From: Lachnospiraceae bacterium V9D3004
GTDB taxonomy: Bacteria; Bacillota; Clostridia; Lachnospirales; Lachnospiraceae
Assembly: GCA_000621985.1 (NCBI GenBank)
Contig: KK211381.1
Span: 96,706 to 160,705 of the forward strand
DNA: 64,000 nucleotides
Direction: 5' to 3'
Of this stretch, positions 56,841-64,000 are shown piece by piece. The notes beneath the pieces are model-generated. The model was not told where the DNA came from, ran no database searches, and saw only the letters and a list, made by a program, of their open reading frames with translations. Numbering within the stretch: the first letter of the stretch is position 1; every line of letters begins with the position of its first letter. Made by a program: the position numbers and the translations under genes.

Positions 56841-57614
56841 ATGGCAGATTATGCAGCAGGAACAGGAAAACAGTATCATATTCAATGTGGTGAAGGAGAT
56901 GTGGGAAGATATGTTATTCTTACCGGAGATCCGGGAAGAGTCAGTAAGATAGCAGAGAATCTTGAGAATGCAGTCCCGGTGGCATCTAACAGGGAGTATG
57001 TTACTTATACAGGCACGCTTAATGGGGAGAGAGTAAGTGTGACATCAACCGGAATAGGTGGTCCTTCTGCTTCGATTGCATTGGAAGAACTGGTAAAATG
57101 CGGGGCGGATACATTCATAAGAGTCGGAACGTGTGGTGGAATTGAACTTGATGTAATGGGCGGAGACGTTGTTATCGCAAATGCAGCTGTAAGGATGGAA
57201 GGAACAACAAAGGAATATGCACCTATTGAATATCCTGCAGTAGCTGATTTTAATGTTGTAAGTGCTCTGGCTGAGTCGGCAGCCAAACTCGGATACAGAC
57301 ACCACATAGGAGTATGCCAGAGTAAAGATTCTTTCTATGGTCAGCATAATCCTGAATTGATGCCGGTATATTATGAACTTGAAAATAAATGGGAGGCATG
57401 GAAGAGGATGGGATGCCTTGCATCCGAGATGGAGAACGCCGCATTATTTATTGCCGGAAGTTTTCTTCGTGTAAGAGTGGGTTCGGTTCTGCTTGCACTT
57501 GCAAATCAGGAGAGAGAAAAGCTTAACATGGAAAACAAACAATTCCATGACACAACAAGAGTTATTGAAACTGCTGTTGAAGCGATCAGAATACTGATTG
57601 AACATGATAAATAG
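56841..57614 (+). CDS. udp: Uridine phosphorylase
   Basis: A 257-residue nucleoside phosphorylase. Phosphate-binding GDPGRV (about residues 30-35), [23 protein letters not shown] and the MENA motif (SEMENAALF) that contacts ribose are all present. The overall pattern follows uridine phosphorylase rather than purine phosphorylases ([11 protein letters not shown]). It converts uridine and phosphate to uracil and ribose-1-phosphate. With cdd downstream it forms a cytidine-to-uracil salvage path. AAAGGGAGG precedes the ATG. Confidence 0.9.
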   Translation: MADYAAGTGKQYHIQCGEGDVGRYVILTGDPGRVSKIAENLENAVPVASNREYVTYTGTLNGERVSVTSTGIGGPSASIALEELVKCGADTFIRVGTCGGIELDVMGGDVVIANAAVRMEGTTKEYAPIEYPAVADFNVVSALAESAAKLGYRHHIGVCQSKDSFYGQHNPELMPVYYELENKWEAWKRMGCLASEMENAALFIAGSFLRVRVGSVLLALANQEREKLNMENKQFHDTTRVIETAVEAIRILIEHDK

Positions 57615-57785
57615 TTTTCATATAAATGTTTGGTGCTCCGCTTTATGTGCTCAGAAACAAAGAACCGGAGCAGAAGATGAGAATGATAATATTTGAATAT
57701 AATGTTTAAACAGGATATAACAAATAACCACTTGCGGGAATGCGAGAATCAAATGAGCCGAAAGTATGCAGTCTGAGAACATAAA

Positions 57786-57864
57786 GGTTGCACACAACCA
57801 ATAATTAAATTGCGCACAATCAAAATAAATATTGCGTGCAATCAATAATTGAATTGTGTACAAT
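57786..57864. promoter_or_regulatory. Array of four palindromic operator-like sites, 22-bp spacing
   Basis: Sites: GTTGCACACAAC (57787-57798), ATTGCGCACAAT (57809-57820), ATTGCGTGCAAT (57831-57842), ATTGTGTACAAT (57853-57864). Their centres are exactly 22 bp apart, with A/T-rich spacers (CAATAATTA-like). Consensus RTTGYRYRCAAY. The last site ends 5 bp before the -35 box of cdd. The remainder of the 346-bp udp-cdd gap shows no gene. Confidence 0.8.
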
Positions 57865-57869
57865 TTAAT

Positions 57870-57899
57870 TTGAATCACATACATCATGCGGCATATAGT
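57870..57899 (+). promoter_or_regulatory. Candidate promoter of cdd
   Basis: TTGAAT (57870-57875), 18 bp, TATAGT (57894-57899), directly downstream of the operator array and 61 bp before the cdd ATG. Confidence 0.55.
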
Positions 57900-57960
57900 T
57901 ATATCTTGAATTAATATTATTTGCAGAGGTAATATTATGCATTTAAAAGGGGGGCGCGAT

Positions 57961-58383
57961 ATGTCCGAAGAATTATTGACAGAAAAAGAACGTACATTAT
58001 TGATCAAAGAGGCATTTGAGGCGAGAGAGCGATCATATTCTCCATATTCCGGTTATAAGGTTGGAGCCGCGCTTCTTTGTGCGGACGGAACCATATTCAA
58101 GGGCTGCAATATTGAAAATGCTTCTTATCCTGCCGGCATTTGTGCTGAGAGAACTGCAATATTTTGCGCTGTAGCGTCAGGAAAAAGGGAATTTAAAGCC
58201 ATTGCGATAGCCGGCGGACATAAAGACGGAACTCCTGATATGTGTTACCCTTGCGGTATATGCCGCCAGGTAATGTCCGAGTTCTGTGCTCCGGATGGTT
58301 TTAAAATAATAGCGGCAACGGATACGGAACATTTTGAGATATATTCACTTGGTGAACTTCTGCCCAAATCTTTTGAACTTTGA
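57961..58383 (+). CDS. cdd: Cytidine deaminase
   Basis: A 140-residue homotetrameric-type cytidine deaminase. SPYSGYKVGAALL, the catalytic NIENASYPAGICAERTA (zinc Cys and Glu) and PCGICRQVM (two zinc Cys) are intact. It deaminates cytidine and deoxycytidine to uridine forms. The ATG at 57961 follows AAAGGGGGG by 6 nt; an in-frame ATG at 57937 lies before that box. The operator array upstream suggests specific transcriptional control. Confidence 0.95.
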   Translation: MSEELLTEKERTLLIKEAFEARERSYSPYSGYKVGAALLCADGTIFKGCNIENASYPAGICAERTAIFCAVASGKREFKAIAIAGGHKDGTPDMCYPCGICRQVMSEFCAPDGFKIIAATDTEHFEIYSLGELLPKSFEL

Positions 58384-58402
58384 TGTACCTTGCTAAATCA
58401 TT

Positions 58403-58502
58403 GGTTTTTATTCACGGTTTCCCACGCCTTTAAGTCATAGCCTGTCTGCTTCGTACCTGTTGCTGATTGACCGCTTGTGGCGCTGGGGCGTGGGGAGGTT
58501 CC
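58403..58502. repeat. Intergenic palindromic repeat after cdd
   Basis: TTATTCACGGTTTCCCACGCC at the left and GGCGTGGGGAGGTTCC at the right form an inverted pair (CCCACGCC/GGCGTGGG) over about 75 bp. Reverse-complemented, its right end GGAACC-n-CCCCAC aligns with 9289-9302. It probably belongs to the same family as 9198-9367. It may also end the cdd transcript. Confidence 0.55.
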
Positions 58503-58511
58503 AAAAATTAG

Positions 58512-58540
58512 TTGATTTATAACTATCTTTAGTATATAAT
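58512..58540 (+). promoter_or_regulatory. Promoter of the bactofilin-pyrH operon
   Basis: TTGATT (58512-58517), 17 bp, TATAAT (58535-58540), 40 bp before the bactofilin ATG. Confidence 0.75.
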
Positions 58541-58580
58541 TATTACATTGTGTGATCAAATATTAAGGAGGATACATATA

Positions 58581-59336
58581 ATGGGTTTTTTTAAGGATGT
58601 TGATGATTCATCAAATGAGGATCTGCTTGCAGAACTTGATTCAAAAATGGAGGCAATTGACAGTGATGAGCTGGATGTAGATGCTCAGATGGCGGATAGT
58701 CTTGCATCAGTTGATGATATAGATGCCGGAACGGAAGATGCAGATCTGCTTTCTGCTATTGAATCTGTTGGAGAAGAGGAGGCTGCTTCAGATACGGTTG
58801 AAGTTGCTCCTGAAGAACCGGCTGTTGTTGATAATAGATCTTTAGATGAACCGGTTTTGGCAGATACTCAGGAAAGCGGTTCTGACAGTAATATGGAAGT
58901 TACCGTTATTACCAAAGGAACAACAATTAAGGGCGGTATTTCCTCCGACTGCTCACTTGAAGTCATGGGTGTTATCACCGGTGATGTTGAATGTCAGGGT
59001 AAATTATCCGTATTCGGTTCGGTTAGCGGTAATGCGATCGCATCAGAGATATTTGTTAAGACTCCGGTTAAACTTGAAGGCGATCTTAACAGTACAGGAA
59101 GCGTTAAGATATCCGAAGATTCGGTTGTTGTCGGAAAGATAGTTGCTGTATCAGCTTATATTGCAGGTGCGATCAAAGGAGATATAGAAGTTCTTGGTTC
59201 TGTAGTTATTGACTCTACTGCAGTAGTTGTTGGTAATATCACTGCAAAGACTCTTCAGTTCAACAACGGTGCTATTGTTGAAGGTATATGTACTGTTGGT
59301 GAGATTCCTGCTGATATATCAAGCAAGTTTGAATAA
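58581..59336 (+). CDS. Bactofilin-family polymer-forming protein
   Basis: A 251-residue protein. Residues 1-110 are acidic and probably disordered (Asp/Glu/Ser/Ala-rich). Residues about 115-245 form the bactofilin (DUF583) beta-helix with regular short strands: TVITKGTTIKGGISSD, GVITGDVECQGKLSVFG, GDLNSTGSVKISE, GAIKGDIEVLGSVVID. Bactofilins self-assemble into filaments that organise cell envelope processes. ATG at 58581 follows AAGGAGG; the frame opens 11 codons earlier with a poor start. The long acidic N-terminus is unusual, since most bactofilins have a short tail. It lies 12 nt before pyrH. Confidence 0.88.
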   Translation: MGFFKDVDDSSNEDLLAELDSKMEAIDSDELDVDAQMADSLASVDDIDAGTEDADLLSAIESVGEEEAASDTVEVAPEEPAVVDNRSLDEPVLADTQESGSDSNMEVTVITKGTTIKGGISSDCSLEVMGVITGDVECQGKLSVFGSVSGNAIASEIFVKTPVKLEGDLNSTGSVKISEDSVVVGKIVAVSAYIAGAIKGDIEVLGSVVIDSTAVVVGNITAKTLQFNNGAIVEGICTVGEIPADISSKFE

Positions 59337-59348
59337 TAGGAGCATATA

Positions 59349-60053
59349 ATGGCTGAATATAAGAGAATTCTTTTAAAATTAAGCGGCGAAGCACTGGCCG
59401 GTGATGCGAAGAAAGGTTTTGATGAAAAAACATGCCTTGAAGTTGCCGGACAGATATCAAAGCTTTGCGATAAAGGTACCGAGATTGCCGTAGTTATCGG
59501 CGGAGGTAATTTCTGGCGCGGAAGAACCAGCGAGAATATTGACAGAACAAAAGCAGATCAGATAGGAATGCTCGCAACGGTTATGAATTGCATATATATG
59601 TCTGAGATATGCAGATCCATAGGGATTAAGACCGAGATAATGACTCCGTTTGAATGCAGTTCGTTCACTACCGTTTTCTCAAAAGATAAGGTTATGGATG
59701 CATTTGCATCCGGAAAAGTTGTATTCTTCGCGGGTGGAACGGGTCATCCTTACTTTTCTACTGATACGGCGACCGTTCTTCGTGCGGTTGAGATAGAAGC
59801 TGATATTATTCTTGCAGCTAAAGCTATCGACGGCGTGTACAGCGCTGATCCGAAGATCGATCCCTCGGCCGTAAAGTACGACAAGCTCAGTTTTGCTGAT
59901 GTTGTTGATAAGAAGCTCGGTGTGATCGATCTTGCAGCTTCGGTTCTTTGCCTTGAGAATAATATGCCTATGCTGATATTCGGGCTGAATGAAGAAGAAT
60001 CCATTGTAAGAGCTGCCGGCGGCAGTTCTGTGGGAACAATAATTACAGTATAA
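59349..60053 (+). CDS. pyrH: Uridylate kinase
   Basis: A 234-residue UMP kinase of the amino-acid kinase fold: KRILLKLSGEALAG, VVIGGGNFWRG, FAGGTGHPYFSTDT, AAKAIDGVYSADP. It makes UDP from UMP with ATP. TAGGAGC precedes the ATG. pyrH-frr-uppS-cdsA-dxr-rseP is a conserved series; the usual rpsB-tsf genes ahead of it are replaced here by the bactofilin gene. Confidence 0.97.
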   Translation: MAEYKRILLKLSGEALAGDAKKGFDEKTCLEVAGQISKLCDKGTEIAVVIGGGNFWRGRTSENIDRTKADQIGMLATVMNCIYMSEICRSIGIKTEIMTPFECSSFTTVFSKDKVMDAFASGKVVFFAGGTGHPYFSTDTATVLRAVEIEADIILAAKAIDGVYSADPKIDPSAVKYDKLSFADVVDKKLGVIDLAASVLCLENNMPMLIFGLNEEESIVRAAGGSSVGTIITV

Positions 60054-60083
60054 AACTATATAAGTTGAACGGAGGTTGAAATA

Positions 60084-60632
60084 ATGGAATTAAAGGATGT
60101 CGAAACAAGGATGGAAAAATCACTTGCAAGTCTTGAATCAGAGTACATGTCAATAAGAGCCGGACGCGCTAATCCGCATATTCTTGATAAGATAACTGTG
60201 GATTATTACGGGACAGCATCCAATCTCCAGTCTGTGGCCAACATATCAGTGCCTGAGGCCAGAGTGATCCAGATTCAGCCGTGGGAGAAAAGCCTTATCA
60301 AGGACATTGAGAAGGCAATAATGGCATCGGATATAGGAATTACTCCTTCAAACGACGGACAGATCATTCGTCTTGTGTTCCCTGAGCTTACCGAGGAACG
60401 CAGAAAAGATCTTGTTAAAGATGTCAAGAAAAAAGCGGAAGGTGCCAAAGTCGCAGTAAGAAATATCAGACGTGATGCCAACGATGCCGTAAAGAAACAA
60501 CAGAAAGCTAATGAGATATCAGAGGATGATGCAAAACAGCGTGAAGAAGAGATTCAGAAGCTTACCGACAAGTATATCAAGCTTGTTGATAAAGCTGTAG
60601 AAGCAAAATCCCAGGAGATATTAACTGTATAA
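60084..60632 (+). CDS. frr: Ribosome recycling factor
   Basis: A 182-residue RRF (normal about 185). [39 protein letters not shown] and [21 protein letters not shown] are canonical. Together with EF-G it splits post-termination ribosomes. CGGAGG precedes the ATG. Confidence 0.97.
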   Translation: MELKDVETRMEKSLASLESEYMSIRAGRANPHILDKITVDYYGTASNLQSVANISVPEARVIQIQPWEKSLIKDIEKAIMASDIGITPSNDGQIIRLVFPELTEERRKDLVKDVKKKAEGAKVAVRNIRRDANDAVKKQQKANEISEDDAKQREEEIQKLTDKYIKLVDKAVEAKSQEILTV

Positions 60633-60813
60633 TATGTACGATCATTTTGTTTGTTAAGGATTATAATAAACGTAAATATTCAGTACCTGTGTTTCGTTGT
60701 CACTGTACGTAGTTGAACATAGTGGCTGAATGACTAATGATTTTAAGGGCAGTGAGGTAACAGATACTGCCCTTGAAAAATATAAAAAAGCATTTACTTT
60801 GAGGAGAATGCAA

Positions 60814-61521
60814 ATGTCAGACCAAACCGTGCCCAAACATGTGGCGATAATTCTTGATGGTAACGGCAGATGGGCAAAGAAGAGACTGCTTCCTCGCAAT
60901 GCAGGACATGCCCAGGGAAGTCGTGTTGTTGAGCAGATATGTGAAGATGCTCATGATCTTGGGATCAAGTATCTTACCGTATATGCATTTTCGACCGAGA
61001 ACTGGAAAAGACCAAAAGACGAAGTTGATGCATTAATGAAGCTGCTTAACAGATATCTTAAGAATTGTATCGAAAGAAGTAATAAAAACAATATGCGTGT
61101 CAGAGTTCTCGGTGAGATAAGCGCACTTGATGAATCACTTCGCAATAAGATCATCGAGCTTGAAGAGTGCTCTAAGAATAATACCGGACTTAATTTTCAG
61201 GTTGCACTTAATTACGGAGCCAGAGACGAGATAATCAGAGCTGTCAGAAAATGTGCAGCAGAGTGTGCTGCCGGAACAATATCTCCGGAAGATATTAATG
61301 AGCAAATGTTCGGAAGAATGCTTGATACAGATGATATTCCCGATCCGGATCTGCTTATCAGGACAAGCGGTGAGATAAGATTATCCAATTTCCTGCTATG
61401 GCAGTTAGCATATTCGGAATTCTATTTTACAGACGTTTTGTGGCCTGATTTTAATAAAAAAGAGCTTCAAAAAGCAATAGATTACTATGCATCCAGAAAC
61501 AGACGTTTCGGTGGTGTCTGA
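60814..61521 (+). CDS. uppS: Isoprenyl (undecaprenyl) diphosphate synthase
   Basis: A 235-residue cis-prenyltransferase making the lipid carrier for peptidoglycan and surface glycans. HVAIILDGNGRWAKKR contains the catalytic Asp; FSTENWKRP and DPDLLIRTSGEIRLSNFLLWQ are present. I chose the ATG at 60814, seven bases after GAGGAG. The frame opens at 60730, but that 28-codon extension has no ribosome binding site and contains a perfect 9-bp hairpin (AAGGGCAGT/ACTGCCCTT). The end abuts cdsA. Confidence 0.92.
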   Translation: MSDQTVPKHVAIILDGNGRWAKKRLLPRNAGHAQGSRVVEQICEDAHDLGIKYLTVYAFSTENWKRPKDEVDALMKLLNRYLKNCIERSNKNNMRVRVLGEISALDESLRNKIIELEECSKNNTGLNFQVALNYGARDEIIRAVRKCAAECAAGTISPEDINEQMFGRMLDTDDIPDPDLLIRTSGEIRLSNFLLWQLAYSEFYFTDVLWPDFNKKELQKAIDYYASRNRRFGGV

Positions 61522-61539
61522 GTGATCGGGAGGAAGGAC

Positions 61540-62352
61540 ATGTTTGTTAAAAGAACCATAAGCGGAGCGATACTTCTTGCTTTGATAATATGCGGCAATA
61601 TAATTGGGGGTGCTGCATGGTGGATATTTACGGGAATATTGTCGATCACTGCTGTATATGAATTGTTTAAGGTACTTTCGCTTCATAGAACAGCAATGTT
61701 TTATGTTACGCTTGGTATTGATTTTGCATTGTATCTGATCCTGTATCTCGGATACGGTGAATGGGTGCCTGCAATTGTAATGTTGTATTTTGTCTTGTTA
61801 ATGGGATTATATGTGATCAGATGGCCGGTATATGATGTAAAAATGATCTCAGAATCGTTGTTTGCTTTTGTATATGCAGGACTTTGCATGTCATTTTTGT
61901 ATCAGGTCAGGATTGAAGAATACGGAATATATTTTATATGGATCATATTCATAGTCTCATGGGGATGTGACACATTTGCCTATCTTACGGGAATTCTGAT
62001 TGGTAAGCATAAGCTTCCGACAACACTGAGTCCCAAGAAAACAATCGAAGGATGTATCGGCGGTGTGGTAGGTTCTGTTGTGATCGCTTTCTTCTATGGA
62101 CTGTATATATCCAATACACTTGATGAGAAGATTCCGTATTATATCGTGTTTCCGATAATATGCGGGATAGGTGCGTTAATGTCGCAGATAGGTGATCTTG
62201 CAGCTTCCGCTGTTAAACGTAATATGGATATCAAAGATTACGGTAAACTGATCCCCGGACATGGCGGGGTTATGGACAGATTTGACAGTGTCATATATGT
62301 CGCGCCGGTAGTATATTATCTTATGAAATTGTATACAGGAGGTATATTGTGA
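61540..62352 (+). CDS. cdsA: Phosphatidate cytidylyltransferase
   Basis: A 270-residue membrane enzyme with about eight helices that makes CDP-diacylglycerol for phospholipid synthesis. The signature SQIGDLAASAVKRNMDIKD...LIPGHGGVMDRFDS is complete near the C-terminus, and SPKKTIEGCIGG precedes it. ATG at 61540 follows GGGAGG; a GTG at 61522 is in frame but upstream of that box. It overlaps dxr by 4 nt. Confidence 0.95.
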   Translation: MFVKRTISGAILLALIICGNIIGGAAWWIFTGILSITAVYELFKVLSLHRTAMFYVTLGIDFALYLILYLGYGEWVPAIVMLYFVLLMGLYVIRWPVYDVKMISESLFAFVYAGLCMSFLYQVRIEEYGIYFIWIIFIVSWGCDTFAYLTGILIGKHKLPTTLSPKKTIEGCIGGVVGSVVIAFFYGLYISNTLDEKIPYYIVFPIICGIGALMSQIGDLAASAVKRNMDIKDYGKLIPGHGGVMDRFDSVIYVAPVVYYLMKLYTGGIL

Positions 62353-63494
62353 ATAATATATCAATTCTCGGATCAACCGGTTCAATAGGCACACAAACAC
62401 TTGATATTGTCAGGGATAACCCTGACGATTTTAATGTTGTTGCATTGGCGGTGAGATCTAACGCGGATATGCTTCTGAAACAGATTGAAGAATTCAAACC
62501 GTCACTTGTATGTGTATATGATGAGGCAGTTGCCGTTGACATAAAAGATCGTATTAAGGAGGATGTTACACTTGTTACCGGAATGGACGGTCTAATTGAG
62601 TGTGCCGTTATAGATTCGGCCGACATGGTAGTCGGAGCTGTGGTCGGAATGATAGGTGTAAGGCCGGTAATTGAAGCTATAAAAGCAGGTAAGGATATTG
62701 CTCTTGCCAATAAGGAATCGCTCGTTACGGCGGGACATATAATCATGCCGCTTGCTGAAGAAAAAAATGTATCGATCCTTCCGGTGGACAGTGAACATTC
62801 CGCAATCTATCAGGCACTTCACGGTGAGAACAGGAAAGCTTTGTCAAAGATACTTCTTACCGCATCGGGTGGACCTTTCAGGGGAAGAAAAAGAGAAGAA
62901 CTTGTTAATGTGAAGGTAGAGGATGCCCTTAATCATCCCAACTGGTCCATGGGCAAAAAAATAACCATAGATTCCGCTACAATGGTTAATAAGGGACTTG
63001 AGGTTATGGAGGCCGGATGGCTGTTTGATACTGATATTGATAATATTCAGGTTCTTATACAACCGCAGAGTGTCATACATTCAATGGTGGAGTTTGTTGA
63101 CGGTTCCATAATCGCACAGCTTGGAACTCCTGACATGAGACTTCCGATCCAGTATGCGATGTATTATGGACAGAGAGTGTATCTGAAGGGTGACAGACTT
63201 GATTTTGCGGCAATATCGCATATTGATTTTGAGGAACCCGATCCCGAGACATTCGAGGGACTTAAGCTTGCGTTCGAGGCAGCAAAACTTGGGGGAACCA
63301 TGCCGACTGTATATAATGCGGCGAATGAATATGCGGTCGCGAAGTTCCTTAACAGAGAGATCGGATTCTTAGACATAACATCAACGATCCGTAATATGAT
63401 GGACAGACATATAGTTATCGCAGATCCTGACGTTGACACTATACTGTCGGTTGAGCAGGATGTTTATTCAATGATAAACAATATGAAAGGATAG
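62349..63494 (+). CDS. dxr: 1-deoxy-D-xylulose 5-phosphate reductoisomerase
   Basis: A 381-residue enzyme, second step of the MEP isoprenoid pathway. NADPH site LGSTGSIGTQTLDIV; metal/substrate motifs LANKESLVTAG, PVDSEHSAIYQ, TASGGPFRG and NHPNWSMGKKITIDSATMVNKGLE. It starts with GTG overlapping the cdsA stop (GTGA). Its product feeds UppS encoded just upstream. Confidence 0.97.
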   Translation: MNNISILGSTGSIGTQTLDIVRDNPDDFNVVALAVRSNADMLLKQIEEFKPSLVCVYDEAVAVDIKDRIKEDVTLVTGMDGLIECAVIDSADMVVGAVVGMIGVRPVIEAIKAGKDIALANKESLVTAGHIIMPLAEEKNVSILPVDSEHSAIYQALHGENRKALSKILLTASGGPFRGRKREELVNVKVEDALNHPNWSMGKKITIDSATMVNKGLEVMEAGWLFDTDIDNIQVLIQPQSVIHSMVEFVDGSIIAQLGTPDMRLPIQYAMYYGQRVYLKGDRLDFAAISHIDFEEPDPETFEGLKLAFEAAKLGGTMPTVYNAANEYAVAKFLNREIGFLDITSTIRNMMDRHIVIADPDVDTILSVEQDVYSMINNMKG

Positions 63495-63500
63495 AGATAT

Positions 63501-64000
63501 ATGAACATAGTTTTAGCTTTATTGTTATTCAGTATAATCGTAATATTCCATGAGCTGGGACATTTTCTACTGGCGAGATATAACGGAGTATATGTAACTG
63601 AATTTTCACTTGGAATGGGTCCGAGGCTGATCACTTTCTGCAAGTCGGATAATGGAATGAGAGTAAAATTCTTCGCCTCGACCAATGCATGTAAAACAGC
63701 TCCGGGATGGGAAGGTCATACATTTTATTCGGTGAAGATACTTCCTTTCGGCGGATCATGTATCATGCTCGGTGAAGATGATATATCAGATTCGGATGAA
63801 GCATTCTGCAATAAAAGTGTATATGCGAGAATGTCCATAGTTTTTGCCGGACCTTTCTTCAATTTTATACTTGCTTTTGTGCTGGCACTTATCATCACGG
63901 GAGTTTCGGGAATAGACAGACCTGTGATCACTTCTGTTACAAGCGGTATGCCTATGGAGCAGGCCGGAGTAAAAGAAGGTGATGAGATCGTCGAGATCAA
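63501..64000 (+). CDS. rseP: Site-2 intramembrane metalloprotease RseP/RasP (cut by window edge)
   Basis: The first 166 codons of a site-2 protease. HELGH (about residues 18-22) in the first helix binds zinc. FSLGMGPRL, VKILPFGGSCIMLGED, the helix AGPFFNFILAF and the start of a PDZ domain (GVKEGDEIVEI) follow. About 27 extra residues (KSDNGMRVKFF...TAPGWEG) separate FSLGMGPRL and VKILPFGG compared with the B. subtilis protein. It lies 6 nt after dxr and has only a weak ribosome binding site. It would cleave anti-sigma factors or signal peptide remnants in the membrane. Confidence 0.93.
   Translation, partial: MNIVLALLLFSIIVIFHELGHFLLARYNGVYVTEFSLGMGPRLITFCKSDNGMRVKFFASTNACKTAPGWEGHTFYSVKILPFGGSCIMLGEDDISDSDEAFCNKSVYARMSIVFAGPFFNFILAFVLALIITGVSGIDRPVITSVTSGMPMEQAGVKEGDEIVEI

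Noticed and set aside
57786-57864. Possible CRISPR or coding minisatellite
   Set aside because: 22-bp units are continuous, palindromic and A/T-spaced with no variable spacers, and no reading frame uses them; operator array fits better.

Overview
The window comes from a Gram-positive, low-to-moderate GC, anaerobic Firmicute. The gene set (Ech hydrogenase, Na+-decarboxylase cluster, type III glutamine synthetase, many secreted xylan-degrading enzymes, strong AGGAGG ribosome binding sites) fits a fibre-degrading Lachnospiraceae of the Butyrivibrio/Pseudobutyrivibrio/Roseburia kind. The genus is an inference from gene content; no rRNA or tRNA gene is present to test it.

Layout. 1-9189: a membrane-bound Ech [NiFe]-hydrogenase operon (echABCDEF, echA cut by the window edge) followed by its maturation genes hypF-hypC-hypD-hypE. 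9190-11997: an intergenic repeat element, a secreted GH10 xylanase with two CBM13 modules (minus strand), and a divergent promoter region. 11998-22064: housekeeping genes (guaB, a membrane-anchored amidase, dCMP deaminase, rpsT, lepA, hemW, a sirtuin) and a hybrid sensor kinase. 22065-24182: glutamine synthetase III (minus). 24414-30058: a biotin-dependent Na+-pumping decarboxylase cluster carrying both a 12S-type and a 5S-type carboxyltransferase. 30249-40749: three tandem secreted GH43 enzymes and a giant CotH-family protein, all ending in the same lysine-rich domain. 40845-50121: the conserved SRP/ribosome locus ylxM-ffh-rpsP-khpA-rimM-trmD-rplS-lepB-rbgA-lepB2, split by a chemoreceptor gene. 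50302-58383: a DUF5688-like protein, galE, a second GH10 xylanase with an SGNH esterase, and the pyrimidine salvage genes udp and cdd. 58581-64000: a bactofilin gene followed by pyrH-frr-uppS-cdsA-dxr-rseP (rseP cut by the window edge).

How it fits together. Secreted xylanases, GH43 arabinofuranosidase/xylosidase-type enzymes and an acetyl esterase would release sugars from arabinoxylan. Ech would reoxidise ferredoxin with proton reduction and build an ion gradient, and the decarboxylase cluster would couple carboxyl transfer to Na+ transport.

Most unusual signals: (i) four operator-like palindromes spaced exactly 22 bp upstream of cdd; (ii) a family of intergenic palindromic elements sharing a CGTGCTYGCACG apex, GCGAAGC mini-hairpins and a TATTCACAG/CCCACGCC end motif; (iii) 18-bp or 36-bp minisatellites in three neighbouring hydrogenase-maturation intervals; (iv) a cationic surface module shared by four adjacent secreted proteins; (v) an inverted repeat covering the transcription start and Shine-Dalgarno of ylxM; (vi) an 8-T tract just ahead of hypE. 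Many start sites below are chosen from Shine-Dalgarno position and family length rather than the longest reading frame.
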